A DNA stretch of 13,405 bases. Source: Syntrophomonas sp. UBA1376 (GTDB taxonomy: Bacteria; Bacillota; Syntrophomonadia; Syntrophomonadales; Syntrophomonadaceae). The translations under genes were made by a program, and so were the position numbers. Of the stretch, positions 7,197 through 13,365 are shown in pieces. The DNA lies in contig DBRE01000033.1 in the NCBI GenBank assembly GCA_002305535.1, positions 5,233 to 18,637 of the forward strand, in the 5' to 3' direction. The notes below the pieces were generated by a model. That model was not told the origin of the DNA. It ran no database searches and worked only from the letters and a program-made list of their open reading frames with translations. The first letter of the stretch is position 1. Each line of letters opens with the position of its first letter.

Positions 7197-7826
7197 CTAC
7201 TCGACTACCGCTTTTAATATAAGGCTGTTGGACCAGGCATCACCACTTTGAATCTCCACCTGTTTAACACCAGTCATATCAAAAGTGTATTCTTGGATGC
7301 CATCTTGTGCGGTGAGGTTTTCGGTGTCCCCAATTACTTTACCATCTGCCATAATGGTAAGCTTGCCGCCCCGTTCAGCGCCTATCAACTCCGAGTCATA
7401 GCCTGTTACCAGCGTCAACTTGGTATATTTCTGCCCCAAATCCCACTTGGCCCAAGCTGTGTCCCTGAGCCACAGAATATTTACGTAAGAGGTTCCAGCA
7501 ATACTGACCGATTTTTTCTCCACATTGCGGATAGTGACTGGTTGAATGTTTACCAGGTCGACTATTCTAGCCCCGACATAAATGGTCTTGGTAGCCGCAT
7601 CATAGTCAACGGGCAGGTTCAATGACTCTGCTACAAAGCGTAATGGCACATAAGCGCGTCCATTTACCACCAAACCTTGCTGATCAGCAGGCGGTGTCTT
7701 TTCAACCCCATGGAAGAAATAATGAAAAACGGCTGATTCAGCTACCACCGGCGCAGCCAAAGCCACGCTGGAACACAGCATAATTCCTACCAGGCATCCC
7801 GTTACAAACCAGCTAAATTTCTGCAT
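7197..7826 (-). CDS. Secreted protein: copper-amine-oxidase N-terminal domain plus NPCBM-like domain
   Basis: The frame is open from an ATG at 7856, but GGGAGGGG (7834-7841) sits just before the ATG at 7826, so I use that start (209 residues). A signal peptide (about 1-24, ending ALAAP) directs export. Residues 26-86 match the copper-amine-oxidase N-terminal domain (VVNGRAYVPLRFVAESLNLPVDYD, KTIYVG), a module that in Clostridia is generally attached to cell-surface proteins and has no oxidase activity by itself. Residues 105-208 (WAKWDLGQKYTKLTLVTGYD, GGKLTIMADGKVIGDT, EYTFDMTGVKQVEIQSGD) look like an NPCBM/galactose-binding-type beta-sandwich. No catalytic domain is present. An extracellular binding or structural role is inferred. 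The second gene of the unit is the lipoprotein at 7172. A 9-bp inverted repeat in the leader could mask the ribosome binding site. Confidence 0.82.
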   Translation of the reverse strand: MQKFSWFVTGCLVGIMLCSSVALAAPVVAESAVFHYFFHGVEKTPPADQQGLVVNGRAYVPLRFVAESLNLPVDYDAATKTIYVGARIVDLVNIQPVTIRNVEKKSVSIAGTSYVNILWLRDTAWAKWDLGQKYTKLTLVTGYDSELIGAERGGKLTIMADGKVIGDTENLTAQDGIQEYTFDMTGVKQVEIQSGDAWSNSLILKAVVE

Positions 7827-7837
7827 GCATGATCCCC

Positions 7838-7885
7838 TCCCAATATCGGATAACATATTTTACCACCAATAACTAAATATTGGGA
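7838..7885 (-). promoter_or_regulatory. Leader inverted repeat overlapping the ribosome binding site of the 7826 gene
   Basis: The 9-base arms TCCCAATAT (7838-7846) and ATATTGGGA (7877-7885) are perfect reverse complements, 30 bases apart. On the minus-strand transcript the downstream arm contains part of the GGGAGGGG ribosome binding site. Pairing would hide it; alternatively the repeat is a protein operator. Confidence 0.4.
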
Positions 7886-7945
7886 AGTGCTGGATATACT
7901 ATTGTGAGGCTTAGCAGTACAATCTTTACTTGATACCAAAGGGAA

Positions 7946-7977
7946 AGATCCTTCCGTCGTTCCTCCCTCAGGATGAC
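7946..7977. repeat. Half copy of the REP-like dispersed repeat
   Basis: AGATCCTT (7946-7953) and CTCAGGATGAC (7967-7977) match the right half of the element at 3863-3933 (AGATCCTT...TTAGGATGAC). The left half (TGTCA..CTGAGCG) is missing. It lies between the terminator of nrfA and the promoter region of the 7826 gene. Confidence 0.4.
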
Positions 7978-7996
7978 GATGCCAGATAAATGGCGC

Positions 7997-8037
7997 GAAA
8001 AGGCCTGGATCCGGGAAATTCAACGGATCCAGGCCTT
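7997..8037 (-). terminator. Strong Rho-independent terminator of nrfHA
   Basis: A perfect 14-bp stem is formed by AAGGCCTGGATCCG (8000-8013) and CGGATCCAGGCCTT (8024-8037) around a 10-base loop. On the minus strand it is followed by TTTT and then CGCG. It begins 28 bases after the nrfA stop codon. Confidence 0.8.
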
Positions 8038-8065
8038 GTTGATATACTCCTAGAATAATCCGGGT

Positions 8066-9316
8066 CTACTCGAGACCTCGAGCTTCCCGAGCCAGCAGTA
8101 CTGATTTGTGGGCGGAGTCAATGGCCATGCTTAGGTTATTGATGGTCTCAGTTGGATTATGGAAGCCGTAGCCATTGGTAACGGCCACGAAATCCAGGTA
8201 CCATTGGGCTTCGCGGTGGAGTCGCTGAGCCTCTTTCAGTTTAGCCTGGTCGACCTGGGGAGCTGCGCTGCTGACTTTTAGTTCATTTATAGCATCTACT
8301 ACCGCATTGCCAGCCAGATCCTGACTTTGGATAACTTGGGCCTGTATGGTTTCCACTCGTTCGGTCAACCAATCTGTGCCATTGCGATGACAGGTAGTGC
8401 AGCTTTCCTCGATATTATTCAAAGGACTTTGCCAGGTATGGGAACTGATCTTCTTATTGCCAATTCGGGTATAGGGCATATGACAGTCGGCGCAGGCTAC
8501 TCCAGCTGATTGATGGGTGCTATTCATGAAAGTCTCATACTCGGCATGGCGCGGCTTTACCAAACCGGTGCCGGCATCGGGGTGCACCCATTCACTGAAG
8601 CCCTCTTCATCATAGTAAGCCAGTATTTGATCAGCCTTGATCCCCTTATCCCAGGGGAAGGTGATCTCTTTAGTCTCAGGTTCAAAATAATAGGTCACGT
8701 GACACTGGGCACATACTAAACTGCGCATTTCCTGGTTGGTGATACTATCCAAGTCGCGGCCTTGTCTCTGCAGGGCATCGATCAAAGCAGGGCGGCTCAA
8801 CCTCAATTTCATGGTTTTGGGGTCATGGCAGTCTAAACAGCCGATAGGTTCTACTATCTCATCCTTTAGATCATCAAAGGTCATTAAGTAATACTGCGCT
8901 CCATATTTTTCTATGGTTTCGGGAACCTGAGTAGATTTACAGGTAAAACAAGAGGCCCCTGCCTTCTTGCGGGCTGGGTCAATGGCGAGAATGTCTTCGA
9001 TGGTATAGACATGACCGCGGGGCTCATTATACTCTTGGGCAAAACCAAAGCCGGCATAGATGGTTTTCAAATAAGGCTTGGTGTCAAAATGAGAAGGTTT
9101 CTCGACATTGGCGTAATTGGCTTGATAGCTGTCCCAATGAGCTGGGTAATAGTGGGCCCAAGCTTCCGAATTGGTTTCATTGGCAGCTATTTCTCCTACC
9201 GGTCCTTCCAGGTCAACAGTATTGTGGCGGTTAAATAAGAATACAGTTACCACCAATACTACCACTAGAGCTGGCACTGCAATTAACAGCAGTTTTTTGA
9301 TCTGGTCTGAACTCAA
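8066..9316 (-). CDS. nrfA: Cytochrome c nitrite reductase catalytic subunit (ammonium-forming)
   Basis: NrfA reduces nitrite to ammonium with six electrons, outside the membrane. All five haem sites are present (numbering from TTG 9316): CFTCK (123-127), where the Lys ligand marks the catalytic haem, then CLDCH (160), CAQCH (202), CADCH (275) and CTTCH (306). Active-site residues are PRGH Arg100, VTYY Tyr209 and KPRH His257. The classical calcium ligands Glu and Gln are Thr208 and Arg256, as in Arg-type, calcium-independent NrfA. An uncleaved N-terminal helix anchors the protein. An ATG at 9340 overlaps the nrfH stop as ATGA, but AAGGAGGAGG lies inside the reading frame after it, 5 bases before TTG 9316. 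I take TTG as the start (416 residues); the ATG would give 424. It is translationally coupled with nrfH. Confidence 0.95.
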   Translation of the reverse strand: MSSDQIKKLLLIAVPALVVVLVVTVFLFNRHNTVDLEGPVGEIAANETNSEAWAHYYPAHWDSYQANYANVEKPSHFDTKPYLKTIYAGFGFAQEYNEPRGHVYTIEDILAIDPARKKAGASCFTCKSTQVPETIEKYGAQYYLMTFDDLKDEIVEPIGCLDCHDPKTMKLRLSRPALIDALQRQGRDLDSITNQEMRSLVCAQCHVTYYFEPETKEITFPWDKGIKADQILAYYDEEGFSEWVHPDAGTGLVKPRHAEYETFMNSTHQSAGVACADCHMPYTRIGNKKISSHTWQSPLNNIEESCTTCHRNGTDWLTERVETIQAQVIQSQDLAGNAVVDAINELKVSSAAPQVDQAKLKEAQRLHREAQWYLDFVAVTNGYGFHNPTETINNLSMAIDSAHKSVLLAREARGLE

Positions 9317-9336
9317 GATATCCTCCTCCTTGCCCA

Positions 9337-9765
9337 TCATTTCTCATGAACGATCTCGTGATGACAATGAAAACAATAGCTTCCTCTGTCGTAGCTGGTA
9401 TCACCAATAGTGGACATGATATCCCCGTGGCAGCGCATGCAGTTTTCTTGAATAACTTTTTTACTGAGACCAGTGGTGCGAATTTCCAGGGGAATGGTGT
9501 TGGTAACCACACGATACAGGTCGCGTGCTCCCGTATAGGCCGCGAAAACACTGCCGGTGACTAATCCATGAGGGTCATGACAGTCACCGCAATTGGCATA
9601 GTTGGCATGGGGTGAATGGAGATAAGTTGAGACTTGCTCATCCATGGCATGGCATACGCCACAGAATTCAGCTTCTGCCAAACCCAATGCCGGTATTTTG
9701 GTCATCAGCATCATGGCAAACCCAGCTAAAGCAAAAAGTCCTAGCCATTTCAGCTTGCTGCTCAT
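9337..9765 (-). CDS. nrfH: NrfH: tetrahaem quinol dehydrogenase subunit of nitrite reductase
   Basis: NrfH (142 residues, NapC/NirT family) anchors NrfA to the membrane and passes electrons from menaquinol to it. One N-terminal transmembrane helix (about 6-30) is followed by four haem motifs: CGVCH (35-39) with Met41 two residues on, which forms the CxxCHxM arrangement of NrfH haem 1, then CGDCH (59-63), CMRCH (109-113) and CFHCH (131-135). SPHANYANCGDCHDPHG is a typical NrfH stretch. The length is close to that of known NrfH proteins. The TGA overlaps the open frame of nrfA (ATGA). The ribosome binding site (AAGGAAATGGTGG) is only fair. It is the first gene of a two-gene unit that begins after the terminator at 9861-9900 and carries an inverted repeat in its upstream region. 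Confidence 0.95.
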   Translation of the reverse strand: MSSKLKWLGLFALAGFAMMLMTKIPALGLAEAEFCGVCHAMDEQVSTYLHSPHANYANCGDCHDPHGLVTGSVFAAYTGARDLYRVVTNTIPLEIRTTGLSKKVIQENCMRCHGDIMSTIGDTSYDRGSYCFHCHHEIVHEK

Positions 9766-9810
9766 CTAACCAGCCACCATTTCCTTTCAGATTGTGTATA
9801 GGTTTGTAAT

Positions 9811-9830
9811 AGCATACCATAGAATATGCT
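9811..9830 (-). promoter_or_regulatory. Inverted repeat upstream of nrfH, candidate operator
   Basis: AGCATACCATAGAATATGCT has perfect 6-base arms (AGCATA/TATGCT) around 8 bases. It lies 46-65 bases before the nrfH start, where a promoter is expected: ATGACA (a 5 of 6 match to -35) is nearby on the minus strand, and TATGCT could be the -10 box, but at a 19-base spacing. It is not an FNR/CRP-type site. Confidence 0.35.
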
Positions 9831-9860
9831 GGTTTTGTCATAAAATGCTCAAAAAGGCAT

Positions 9861-9900
9861 AAAAATAATATGAGGTGCTGTCAGGGATCGACAACACCTC
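9861..9900 (-). terminator. Rho-independent terminator after the Mop/TOBE gene
   Basis: On the minus strand GAGGTGTTGTC (9900-9890) pairs with GACAGCACCTC (9882-9872) with one U-G wobble and a 7-base loop, followed by TATTATTTTT (9870-9861). It separates the Mop/FmdE/ABC unit from nrfHA. Confidence 0.7.
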
Positions 9901-9918
9901 CATTTAAGTAACAACCCG

Positions 9919-10128
9919 CTAATCAACACCTATTAAAACATTATAGGAGTCGATAATAGCGTAGGCTGTTTTACCAAGCTCCAGTTCCAGCTTTTGAGCT
10001 GCTTCTTTGGTTATTACGGCGGTAATGGTGTCTCCGCCAGGGAGCTCCAGCTGAACTTCAGTGTTAACTGTACCGGAGAGCATATTTATTACCTTGCCCT
10101 GCAAGGTGTTGCGTGCGCTGATTTTCAT
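9919..10128 (-). CDS. Molybdopterin/molybdate-binding (Mop/TOBE domain) protein
   Basis: This 69-residue protein is a single TOBE/Mop domain: MKISARNTLQGKVINMLSGTVNTEV, then LPGGDTITAVITKEAAQKLEL, then GKTAYAIIDSYNVLIGVD. The SARNxLxGxV start and the SxNVxI end are the classic molbindin signature. Free-standing Mop proteins oligomerise and bind molybdate or tungstate, serving as storage or buffering proteins in the cytoplasm. No DNA-binding domain is present, so it is not a ModE regulator. It is the last gene of the minus-strand unit, 25 bases after the FmdE-family gene, and is followed by a terminator. The ribosome binding site is weak (AAAGGCAGG). Confidence 0.9.
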   Translation of the reverse strand: MKISARNTLQGKVINMLSGTVNTEVQLELPGGDTITAVITKEAAQKLELELGKTAYAIIDSYNVLIGVD

Positions 10129-10153
10129 ATTTATTGTACCTGCCTTTCAGCCT

Positions 10154-10744
10154 TTATTGTTTTCTGCAGCTGGGACAGAGTGTTTGCTCCCCATGCTTTT
10201 CAGCCCAAGGTAGCATAACCTGTTCATCGCAGCGGCTGCAGCGGACTACGGGATGAAGCCGGGGTTTGCCTGGGATTTTTTGCTCAATAAAATCGGCTTT
10301 AAACAGTTCTTCATCGGTGAGCTTTAGCAATTCTTCACCGCGCTGTTTGCGCAAGCGGAAAAACTCCTGGGCTTCTTCAGGGGAAGCAGTTCCCAGCTTT
10401 ACCTTGTGATGAAGTTCAATAGGATGGTTTGAGTCCCAAAGGGGGGCTTCCAGTACAATACGTACCCCTTTCCCGGTCTTCTTTTGAATAAAGCTGAAGG
10501 CCTGTTTACCCTGCAGATCAATGATCAGGCCATCATTACCTACGGTACATCCTGTGTTGATCTGTACAGCATCTACACCGCATAGATCATTTTCAGCCAC
10601 TACCACATATTCGGATGCTAGGGAAGGGCTGCTGAGGTTCAAGAGTTTGCGGGCATACCAGCAGGCGCGATGGCCAACGGCTATTCCGGGACAGATATGG
10701 CCGTGAAATTTTACACTTGTTTCCCAATCCTCATGGGTAATCAT
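10154..10744 (-). CDS. FmdE-family protein with C-terminal zinc ribbon
   Basis: The protein has 196 residues. FHGHICPGIAVGHRA (13-27) is the FmdE metal-site signature, followed by VAENDLCGVDAVQINTGCTVGN (49-70) and GKQAFSFIQKKTGKGVRI (79-96). His14, His16, Cys18, Cys55 and Cys66 are retained. The C-terminus carries CSRC (169-172) and CPSC (190-193), a zinc ribbon. FmdE was named from the tungsten/molybdenum formylmethanofuran dehydrogenase operon of methanogens. In bacteria it is widespread near Mo/W enzymes and its molecular role is not settled. A good ribosome binding site (GGGGGAG) precedes ATG. It sits 18 bases behind the TsaA-FmdE fusion and 25 bases before the Mop gene, so one transcript is likely. 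Bacterial metal or cofactor handling is inferred. There is no formylmethanofuran dehydrogenase here. Confidence 0.9.
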   Translation of the reverse strand: MITHEDWETSVKFHGHICPGIAVGHRACWYARKLLNLSSPSLASEYVVVAENDLCGVDAVQINTGCTVGNDGLIIDLQGKQAFSFIQKKTGKGVRIVLEAPLWDSNHPIELHHKVKLGTASPEEAQEFFRLRKQRGEELLKLTDEELFKADFIEQKIPGKPRLHPVVRCSRCDEQVMLPWAEKHGEQTLCPSCRKQ

Positions 10745-10762
10745 ATTAACTCCCCCTTTTGT

Positions 10763-11563
10763 CTAACTTTGCACCTCAATCACTTCCTGGTCATCCAGGT
10801 TCCAGAACTCATGCTGGTTTAATGGGCGTTTACCGATCAAAGTCAAGGATTGCTCTCCTTTTGACCACCGAACCAGTGGATGACCGGATTCAATCTCTGT
10901 AAAACTGAGCCGAGCCGGATTAGCCAGACGTGCATTGGTAATGCCCTGTATAGCATCTACCAAACAGCGGGAGCCCTGTACATCGACTACTATTTCATCC
11001 CGGGTGAGTTGACCTAAGGCTTCGTCAGCTATCACGGCCATACGTACCGCCAGGTACAGGTCGGAGCATTCTTCCTGATGATGAGTTACGGCATGACGCC
11101 AAAACTGTTCCATGAGCATTTGGCGATCCCGAGGTCTAATATAGGGAGTGCGCGGAGAAAAAACTCGGTCAGCTTCGTAATAGGGCTTTATATCCAGAAC
11201 GGGAGTACCATTCACAGCATCCAGACCACTGACCCAAAGGCAGTTTTCTTCCCGCTTTTCCAAGCTTACCCTCGTTATAGCTATAGGGTTGGGGCGGTTA
11301 AAGGCCCGCAGAGCGAACACTCCATATTCGGGCAAGTCAGGATTGATCTTGATAGGACGGGCAGTGAGAGCATCCCGATCAGCAAGGTGAAACCACAGCA
11401 GCAACCAAATATGAGAGTTCTCCTCAATGAGCTTTAGCGCCGGCTGGTAGGGGGAAAATATTTCAATTTTGGCCATTTTACCGCCTACGGGCATATCCAT
11501 AGGGTCGTCCACGTCAGTATGGACTACTCCAATTGGCTGCAAGACAATGTTGTTATCAGGCAT
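10763..11563 (-). CDS. tsaA: TsaA/TrmO-like domain fused to a degenerate FmdE-like domain
   Basis: The protein has 266 residues. Residues 5-135 are a TsaA (YaeB/TrmO) domain: QPIGVVHTD, the central HIWLLLWFHLADR, GVFALRAFNRPNPIAITRV (81-99) and VSGLDAVNGTPVLDIKPY (111-128). E. coli TrmO N6-methylates t6A37 in tRNA using S-adenosylmethionine. Residues 154-245 parallel the FmdE protein encoded just downstream: FWRHAVTHHQEECSDLYLAVRMA corresponds to FHGHICPGIAVGHRA, and VVDVQGSRCLVDAIQGITNARL to VVAENDLCGVDAVQINTGCTV. In this copy HGHxCPG is HHQEECSDL, so only Cys166, Cys200 and some His remain. The TsaA half is confident; the FmdE-like reading is my alignment by eye. Context (ABC transporter, FmdE, Mop) suggests a Mo/W- or cofactor-linked role rather than tRNA modification, which is inference. 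The ribosome binding site AAGGAGG is strong. Confidence 0.82.
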   Translation of the reverse strand: MPDNNIVLQPIGVVHTDVDDPMDMPVGGKMAKIEIFSPYQPALKLIEENSHIWLLLWFHLADRDALTARPIKINPDLPEYGVFALRAFNRPNPIAITRVSLEKREENCLWVSGLDAVNGTPVLDIKPYYEADRVFSPRTPYIRPRDRQMLMEQFWRHAVTHHQEECSDLYLAVRMAVIADEALGQLTRDEIVVDVQGSRCLVDAIQGITNARLANPARLSFTEIESGHPLVRWSKGEQSLTLIGKRPLNQHEFWNLDDQEVIEVQS

Positions 11564-11585
11564 TAAAATCCTCCTTATCTGGTTT

Positions 11586-11605
11586 GCATACTTAAAATAG
11601 TACGC
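11586..11605 (-). promoter_or_regulatory. Inverted repeat between permease and TsaA-fusion genes
   Basis: GCATACT (11586-11592) and AGTACGC (11599-11605) are inverted with one mismatch (a G-U wobble in RNA). It lies just past the permease stop (11607) and 23 bases before the TsaA-fusion start. It could be an operator or a small transcript hairpin, but there is no T-run. Confidence 0.25.
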
Positions 11606-11606
11606 A

Positions 11607-12377
11607 TTAGTTAGGGGCTTTCCACCGATTGGCCATTCTATTTACGGGTCGTATCAGCAGCCAATCCAGGATGAATACAATTAGAATCAACACCAGCACC
11701 CAGGCAAACAACTGATCAGTCTGCAGATAAGCCCGGGAAATGGCGATGCGCTGGCCCATGCCATCTTGAGCTCCCAGTAATTCTGCCATAATAGTCAATC
11801 TTATTGATGTGGCCACACTTAAAGAGATTCCGGCCAAAAATGAATGCAGAATTCCCGGTAGATAGATTTTTCGTAATCGTATTTTAAACGGCACTCGGTA
11901 GATCCGAGCCATTTGCAAATAATTGGAATCAATTGATTTAAAGCCTTCTACGATGTTGATGTGCATGATCGGGAACACCAGCAGGGACACCAAAAAGACT
12001 GCCATAACGGTACCCATGCCAAACCAGACCATGGCCATAACTACAAATATGACCGCTGGAATGGTGATCAACGAATTGATCAGGGGACTCATCATCAGCT
12101 CCAGAGGGCGTCTTAGTCCAGCCAATAATCCGGTGGCTGTTCCCGCGACAACCCCTAGCAATAGCCCGGCAATCTGCCTTTCAAAGGAGATGCGCAAGTT
12201 GCTGGTAATCTCCCCGCTGAGCAGCATCTGTTTCAGAGCGGTTAGAGTCTCAGCGGGGGAGGGAACCAGTACACTTAAGTAGCGCATCGACAGAAGCTGC
12301 CAGAAGAGGATGATGAGAACCGTACCCAGGAGCTTATAGGCTATGTCCTTTCTAGGGCTGGAAATAGAAGCCTGCAT
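11607..12377 (-). CDS. ABC transporter permease, SsuC/TauC/nitrate-type (BPD_transp_1)
   Basis: The protein has 256 residues and about six hydrophobic segments. The family signature includes YLSVLVPSPAETLTALKQML near the start, RISFERQIAGLLLGVVAGTATGLLAG, and MMSPLINSLITIPAVIFVVMAMVWFGMG. The cytoplasmic EAA loop reads YLQMARIYRVPFKIRLRKIYLPGI; the LPG end is conserved, but the EAA...G part is degenerate. SVATSIRLTIMAELLGAQDGMGQ is the usual end-loop. It is the membrane channel of an importer for a small organic or inorganic anion. The start overlaps the end of the solute-binding protein gene by 26 bases, so translation is coupled; AGGAGG lies 11 bases before ATG. No ATPase gene is in the window, so it is either beyond 13405 or supplied from elsewhere. 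Confidence 0.92.
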   Translation of the reverse strand: MQASISSPRKDIAYKLLGTVLIILFWQLLSMRYLSVLVPSPAETLTALKQMLLSGEITSNLRISFERQIAGLLLGVVAGTATGLLAGLRRPLELMMSPLINSLITIPAVIFVVMAMVWFGMGTVMAVFLVSLLVFPIMHINIVEGFKSIDSNYLQMARIYRVPFKIRLRKIYLPGILHSFLAGISLSVATSIRLTIMAELLGAQDGMGQRIAISRAYLQTDQLFAWVLVLILIVFILDWLLIRPVNRMANRWKAPN

Positions 12378-13365
12378 CGGGAAGCTTTCCTCCTATGGCC
12401 TCCGCTGGAGCAGTCTTGCTTAACTCAGTGAAGAAAGCATCAATTTCTTCCTGACAGTCAGCCGCCGGAACTGAGTTTAGACGGGCGAATTGTAAAGACT
12501 GCTGTACCGCCGGAGCTTTCATCCAATCAAAGTGTTTTTCTACCAGAGGACCTGCTTCTTCAGGATTATCATTGATCCACTGGGCCGCAGCTGTGAAGTT
12601 CTGCTGGAATTGTTCTATGACAGCTTTATCCAACTGACTGCCGTTTACTACCACAAAACCGGCATGGGGAATGCGGGCTTTTTCTTGACCGGTCAGCTTC
12701 TGCCATTCCACTTGCAAATCTAAAACCCGGTGCAGTTCCACTCCATTTTTCCGGGCATTCAAAGTAGCCATACTGGAATTAGGTTCGTTTAATACCGCAT
12801 ATTTCAGCTCCCCGCTAGCCAGCTTGGATGAGGCTTCCGGTAAATCAAGATAGATGATTTCCACATCCTGATTCGGATCCAGACCATTCTGAATCAGCAA
12901 ATGGCGTAAAACCAAATCATGGTTGCCGCCCTGACCGGCTACCCCTATTCGCTTGCCTTTAAGATCTGTTATGTTTTGGACAGTATCTTCCGGACTTAAA
13001 ACATACAGCATACCCCAAACCGCTACATTTATTAACTGCACGTCCACTCCATTATTGTAGAGCATGATGGCGTTGGTCAACGGGGTGCTGGAAATGTTGA
13101 CCTGCTGAGAAGTTATCATAGCTAACAGCTGATCATATTTGTTCCAGGGCTCGATTTTGACCGTCATATCGTCGGCAGGGTTTTCTACCATATAGGCCAT
13201 ACCATAACTGACTGGGCCTGGGGCAGTACCCACTACCAAGGAAACCTTTTCATTATCTGCTGATGATGGCGGGTTGGCCTCCTCAGCTTGCTGCCCACCA
13301 CAGCCAGCGATACTGAGTAACATTACAGCTATCAAAGTTGCAACTAACCATTTTTTCTTCACCAT
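12352..13365 (-). CDS. ABC transporter solute-binding lipoprotein, NMT1/SsuA-type
   Basis: The protein has 337 residues. The N-terminus MVKKKWLVATLIAVMLLSIAGCG ends in a lipobox (Cys22), so it is lipid-anchored on the outside. A Ser/Ala/Glu linker leads to the periplasmic-binding fold: VSLVVGTAPGPVSYGMAYMV, then ITSQQVNISSTPLTNAIML, ITDLKGKRIGVAGQGGNHDLVLRHLL and LASGELKYAVLNEPNSSMATL. This pattern is that of the sulfonate/nitrate/thiamine-precursor-type binding proteins (COG0715-like). The ligand cannot be read from the sequence. Neighbouring FmdE and Mop genes hint at a Mo/W oxyanion or a cofactor-related compound, but that is context only; the standard ModA and TupA families are different. 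GAGGGGG lies 6 bases before ATG. It is probably the first gene seen of a unit that ends at 9919, and its upstream part is cut by the window end. Confidence 0.92.
   Translation of the reverse strand: MVKKKWLVATLIAVMLLSIAGCGGQQAEEANPPSSADNEKVSLVVGTAPGPVSYGMAYMVENPADDMTVKIEPWNKYDQLLAMITSQQVNISSTPLTNAIMLYNNGVDVQLINVAVWGMLYVLSPEDTVQNITDLKGKRIGVAGQGGNHDLVLRHLLIQNGLDPNQDVEIIYLDLPEASSKLASGELKYAVLNEPNSSMATLNARKNGVELHRVLDLQVEWQKLTGQEKARIPHAGFVVVNGSQLDKAVIEQFQQNFTAAAQWINDNPEEAGPLVEKHFDWMKAPAVQQSLQFARLNSVPAADCQEEIDAFFTELSKTAPAEAIGGKLPDAGFYFQP

Noticed and set aside
9994..10218. Plus-strand frame opposite the Mop and FmdE genes
   Set aside because: It is antisense to two strongly recognised genes and its translation has no domain features.
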